From Catalinimonas alkaloidigena (GTDB taxonomy: Bacteria; Bacteroidota; Bacteroidia; Cytophagales; Cyclobacteriaceae): a stretch of DNA of 64,000 bases. Positions 61,987 to 64,000 of this stretch are shown one piece after another. Location: positions 6,763,001 to 6,827,000 of the forward strand of contig NZ_JAQFIL010000001.1 of the NCBI RefSeq assembly GCF_029504655.1, read 5' to 3'. The notes under the pieces were generated by a model. That model saw only the letters and a program-made list of their open reading frames with translations, did not search any database and was not told the origin of the DNA. The translations under genes were made by a program, and so were the position numbers. Each line of letters opens with the position of its first letter. The stretch's first letter is position 1.

Positions 61987-63132
61987 CTAGTCTGAGCCTG
62001 ATGGCAGCACTTCCTTCATATCAATCGTGTCCCAAAAAATTCCTTCGTAGGCACGCTCCTCTCCCCTCTCATATAATATGCCTACATGATGCGCTCCTAC
62101 CCTTGCAAGATCAGAGTAGGCAGAAGGCCCCGCAAACAGTTGCCTTAGCTCCATCCATGTTTTTCCTTCATCTTTGCTCATTTTGAGCGTCATATTCACT
62201 CGCTGTTCTTTGCTGGCAGGATTGGAAAACAAAATATAGGTTTCACCTGCTGTGTCATAGCGAAGCATGGCTCCCTGGCAAATAGGTTCTATCAGCTCAG
62301 GCGCATGCCGCATATTTTCCCACTGCATTCCCCCATCCTCGCTATAAGCCAGCTGACGGGCATGCTGATCACGGTCATAGTTGCGCATATTGAGCATCAG
62401 CCTTCCGTCATTGAGTTGTACTACTTCACACTCGTTGACCTGATCCCGGGGGGTGTTGCCTCCCAACTGCCAGCTCTTTCCCCCATCGTCTGAATAGATG
62501 ACATGCGAATAATATTTTTTGGTCTTCGCTTCTATATGATCACAGGCGACCATCAGTCGCCCGACATATGCACCTTCTGTAAGCTGTATGCCGGAGCCCG
62601 GTCCGGTAGCATACCAGGTCCAGTTTTCTTTTTTTACATCGGTAGTAATTTCTTTAGGCTTGCTCCAGCTTTGCCCTTCATCGGTAGAGCGCAGCACAAA
62701 TACCCGCCGGGTGTCGGTACTCGTTTGCGCAATGATCTCCGACTCTTTATCCTCTCCCCTGTTCCAGGTAGTCAACAGAACGATATCCCCACTCTCTTCA
62801 TCCAGCACGGGCGCGGGATTGCCACAGGTATGCTGCCCGTCATCCCAGACCACTTCCAGGCCACTCCAGCTTTTGCCTCCGTCCTCCGAGCGTTTCAGCA
62901 GCAGGTCAATGTCTCCGGTATCGCTGCAGCCTCCTTTTCTCCCCTCGGCAAAGGCCAGTAAACTACCGCTTTTGGTGGTAAGTACGGCCGGTATTCTGAA
63001 GCAGGCATAGCCTCCCTCTCCGCTAACATAAATAGGTTTGGCTCCTGCCGACTGGCCATAAGCAGGATTTTCTACGGCGAGGTTTAAGCATAGTAAAAAG
63101 AGGAGTAAGCCGGATAGAGAAGAAAAATTCAT
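61987..63132 (-). CDS. exo-alpha-sialidase (GH33-like)
   Basis: 381 residues with a signal peptide (about 1-26). Removes terminal sialic acid from glycans outside the cell. Visible: the FRIPAV motif with the first Arg of the triad, EGRKGGCSDTGDIDLLLKRS with the catalytic Asp, five Asp-boxes (SEDGGKSW, STDEGQSW, SDDGGKSW, SEDGGMQW, SKDEGKTW), Glu in NECEVVQL, and the nucleophile Tyr in AYSDLARV. A single catalytic propeller without carbohydrate-binding module. No sialic acid uptake or nan genes are nearby. Confidence 0.92.
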   Translation of the reverse strand: MNFSSLSGLLLFLLCLNLAVENPAYGQSAGAKPIYVSGEGGYACFRIPAVLTTKSGSLLAFAEGRKGGCSDTGDIDLLLKRSEDGGKSWSGLEVVWDDGQHTCGNPAPVLDEESGDIVLLTTWNRGEDKESEIIAQTSTDTRRVFVLRSTDEGQSWSKPKEITTDVKKENWTWYATGPGSGIQLTEGAYVGRLMVACDHIEAKTKKYYSHVIYSDDGGKSWQLGGNTPRDQVNECEVVQLNDGRLMLNMRNYDRDQHARQLAYSEDGGMQWENMRHAPELIEPICQGAMLRYDTAGETYILFSNPASKEQRVNMTLKMSKDEGKTWMELRQLFAGPSAYSDLARVGAHHVGILYERGEERAYEGIFWDTIDMKEVLPSGSD

Positions 63133-63239
63133 CTTGTTTTTTGGGTTTGGTAATATTGATTGCTGCTAAAAAATAAAAACAATTTACGCTTTACCGACGA
63201 TTAGTTTTAAATTTCTTCATTTACCTAAAATATTGACGC

Positions 63240-63908
63240 ATGCAAGCCAGACCCGCCGTACTGTTTTTTGATGTGAACGAAACGCTGCTGGATATGCAGC
63301 CGGTCAAAACATCCATTGCCCAAGCGCTGGGGCAAAAGCCTGAAAGGGTTGCCTTGTGGTTTACAAATCTGCTCCACTACAGTCTGGTGAGCACGGTGAG
63401 CCATCAGTTTAAAGATTTTACTTCTATTGGCGTGGCTACTTTACAAATGTTGGCTGAGCAAAACAACATTGAGATGAGCGAGGCGAAGGCAAGAGAAGTA
63501 CTCAAACCCATGCTTAGCTTAAGTCCCCATGCGGATGTGGTGCAGGGACTTGAGACCTTAAAAAGTGCTGGCTATACGATGGTGGCCCTGACCAACTCTT
63601 CCCGCCATGCCATGGAAACTCAATTGAGCCATGCTCAAATAGACACTTACTTTGACCGTAGCCTGAGCGTGGAAGATATCGGGATATATAAACCACATCA
63701 GCGGGTGTACCGCTGGGCGGCTTACCAGATGGATAGTCAGGTAGAAGACTGTATGATGATCGCCGCCCACGGCTGGGATGTGGCCGGGGCCAGCTATGCC
63801 GGTATGCAATCCGCTTTCATCGCCCGGCCCGGACAAACGCTCTTTCCGCTGGCTCTTCAGCCGCAGTTTGTGGTTTCTGATCTCAAGGAACTGGCAGAAG
63901 TTCTATAA
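63240..63908 (+). CDS. haloacid dehalogenase type II-like HAD enzyme
   Basis: 222 residues. The nucleophile Asp is in LFFDVNETLLDM; ALTNSSRHAME is motif II; KPHQRVYRWAAYQMD carries motif III Lys; AAHGWDVAGASYAGMQSAFIARPG is motif IV and the loop of L-2-haloacid dehalogenases. The family converts (S)-2-haloacids to hydroxyacids, but housekeeping phosphatase-like roles are also possible. It diverges from the sialidase gene; no terminator is visible in the last 92 bases of the window. Confidence 0.87.
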   Translation: MQARPAVLFFDVNETLLDMQPVKTSIAQALGQKPERVALWFTNLLHYSLVSTVSHQFKDFTSIGVATLQMLAEQNNIEMSEAKAREVLKPMLSLSPHADVVQGLETLKSAGYTMVALTNSSRHAMETQLSHAQIDTYFDRSLSVEDIGIYKPHQRVYRWAAYQMDSQVEDCMMIAAHGWDVAGASYAGMQSAFIARPGQTLFPLALQPQFVVSDLKELAEVL

Positions 63909-64000
63909 AAAAGTTTAGATTATTCCCTGCCATTTTCAATTACTATTGGCGTATTCGTATGCCGGTCTTCATTTGAGCAAACTATAGAAGTGTAGTAGAT

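Noticed and set aside
1..64000. CRISPR arrays, tRNA or rRNA genes, insertion sequences, prophage
   Set aside because: Searched by eye in all gaps; no regularly spaced repeats, no cloverleaf-like segments with CCA-proximal motifs, no transposase or integrase proteins.

Overview
The window looks like a chromosomal segment of a Bacteroidota bacterium, most likely an order Cytophagales member. This is inferred from family content (DUF4270 lipoprotein, DUF3822, the panC-panD-flippase-like gene order, Rho with a long disordered insert, a membrane YugP-type protease, the ECF sigma/short membrane protein pair) and from a promoter of the Bacteroidetes type (TTTG, 19 nt, TAnnTTTG) ahead of an AraC gene. 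Base composition is moderate and even. No rRNA, tRNA, CRISPR array, insertion sequence or prophage was recognised, so most of the window reads as core genome.

Layout. 1-1929: tail of a NamZ-type muramidase, fmt, folA and a small conserved gene. 2104-7058: a tight six-gene plus-strand operon coding for a small secreted protein, a CheY-like receiver, a TPR/YaiO-like outer-membrane barrel, a membrane HEAT-repeat protein, a processive family-2 glycosyltransferase and an HPt-like protein. It is probably an exopolysaccharide synthesis and export system with its own signalling parts. 7109-10493: serS (carrying a one-base frameshift) and rho. 10495-22250: a lysine catabolic set (lysine-ketoglutarate reductase, saccharopine dehydrogenase, a short HglS-like 2-oxoadipate enzyme, ALDH7-type aminoadipate semialdehyde dehydrogenase) interspersed with creD, a tricorn-type protease and small enzymes. 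22338-28833: membrane methyltransferase-like protein, DUF3267 protein, ECF sigma with a membrane partner, AIM24-like protein, 2OG-Fe(II) oxygenase, gltX. 28846-35265: metabolite repair and household genes (ridA, nnr, YigZ, mgsA), an AraC regulator, an acyl-CoA dehydrogenase and a zinc protease. 35383-39993: panC-panD-flippase-like operon, diverging from a half-length GT5 protein and a DUF4270 lipoprotein. 40336-45462: two Nudix enzymes, a pseudopilin-like and a PilM/ASKHA-like protein next to coaD, and a YbjN-PspA-DUF4178 stress cluster. 45459-48164: type III polyketide synthase, a dienoyl-CoA-reductase-like SDR and a VTT membrane protein. 48355-55663: radA, UPF0316, a PLP enzyme, an RluD-type pseudouridine synthase, an epimerase and a lipoprotein serpin. 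55942-63908: uxaA-uxaB, a Tat-exported nitrilase-family protein (also frameshifted by one base), a Tat/lipobox TIM-barrel protein, a sialidase and a haloacid-dehalogenase-like enzyme.

How they work together. Lysine would be taken via saccharopine to aminoadipate semialdehyde, aminoadipate, 2-oxoadipate and 2-hydroxyglutarate; the aminotransferase and the 2-hydroxyglutarate oxidase are not in this window. The uxaA/uxaB pair and the sialidase point to use of uronic acids and sialylated glycans. panC, panD and coaD all feed coenzyme A, but lie in separate transcription units.

The least explained material is the glycosyltransferase operon with embedded receiver and HPt-like proteins, the pseudopilin-like/PilM-like pair beside coaD, the GT5 half-protein, the serpin with a non-canonical hinge, and several perfect inverted repeats in promoter regions. 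Two conserved genes are each broken by exactly one extra base, both curable by removing one A from an A-run of the coding strand, which looks more like sequence error than biology.
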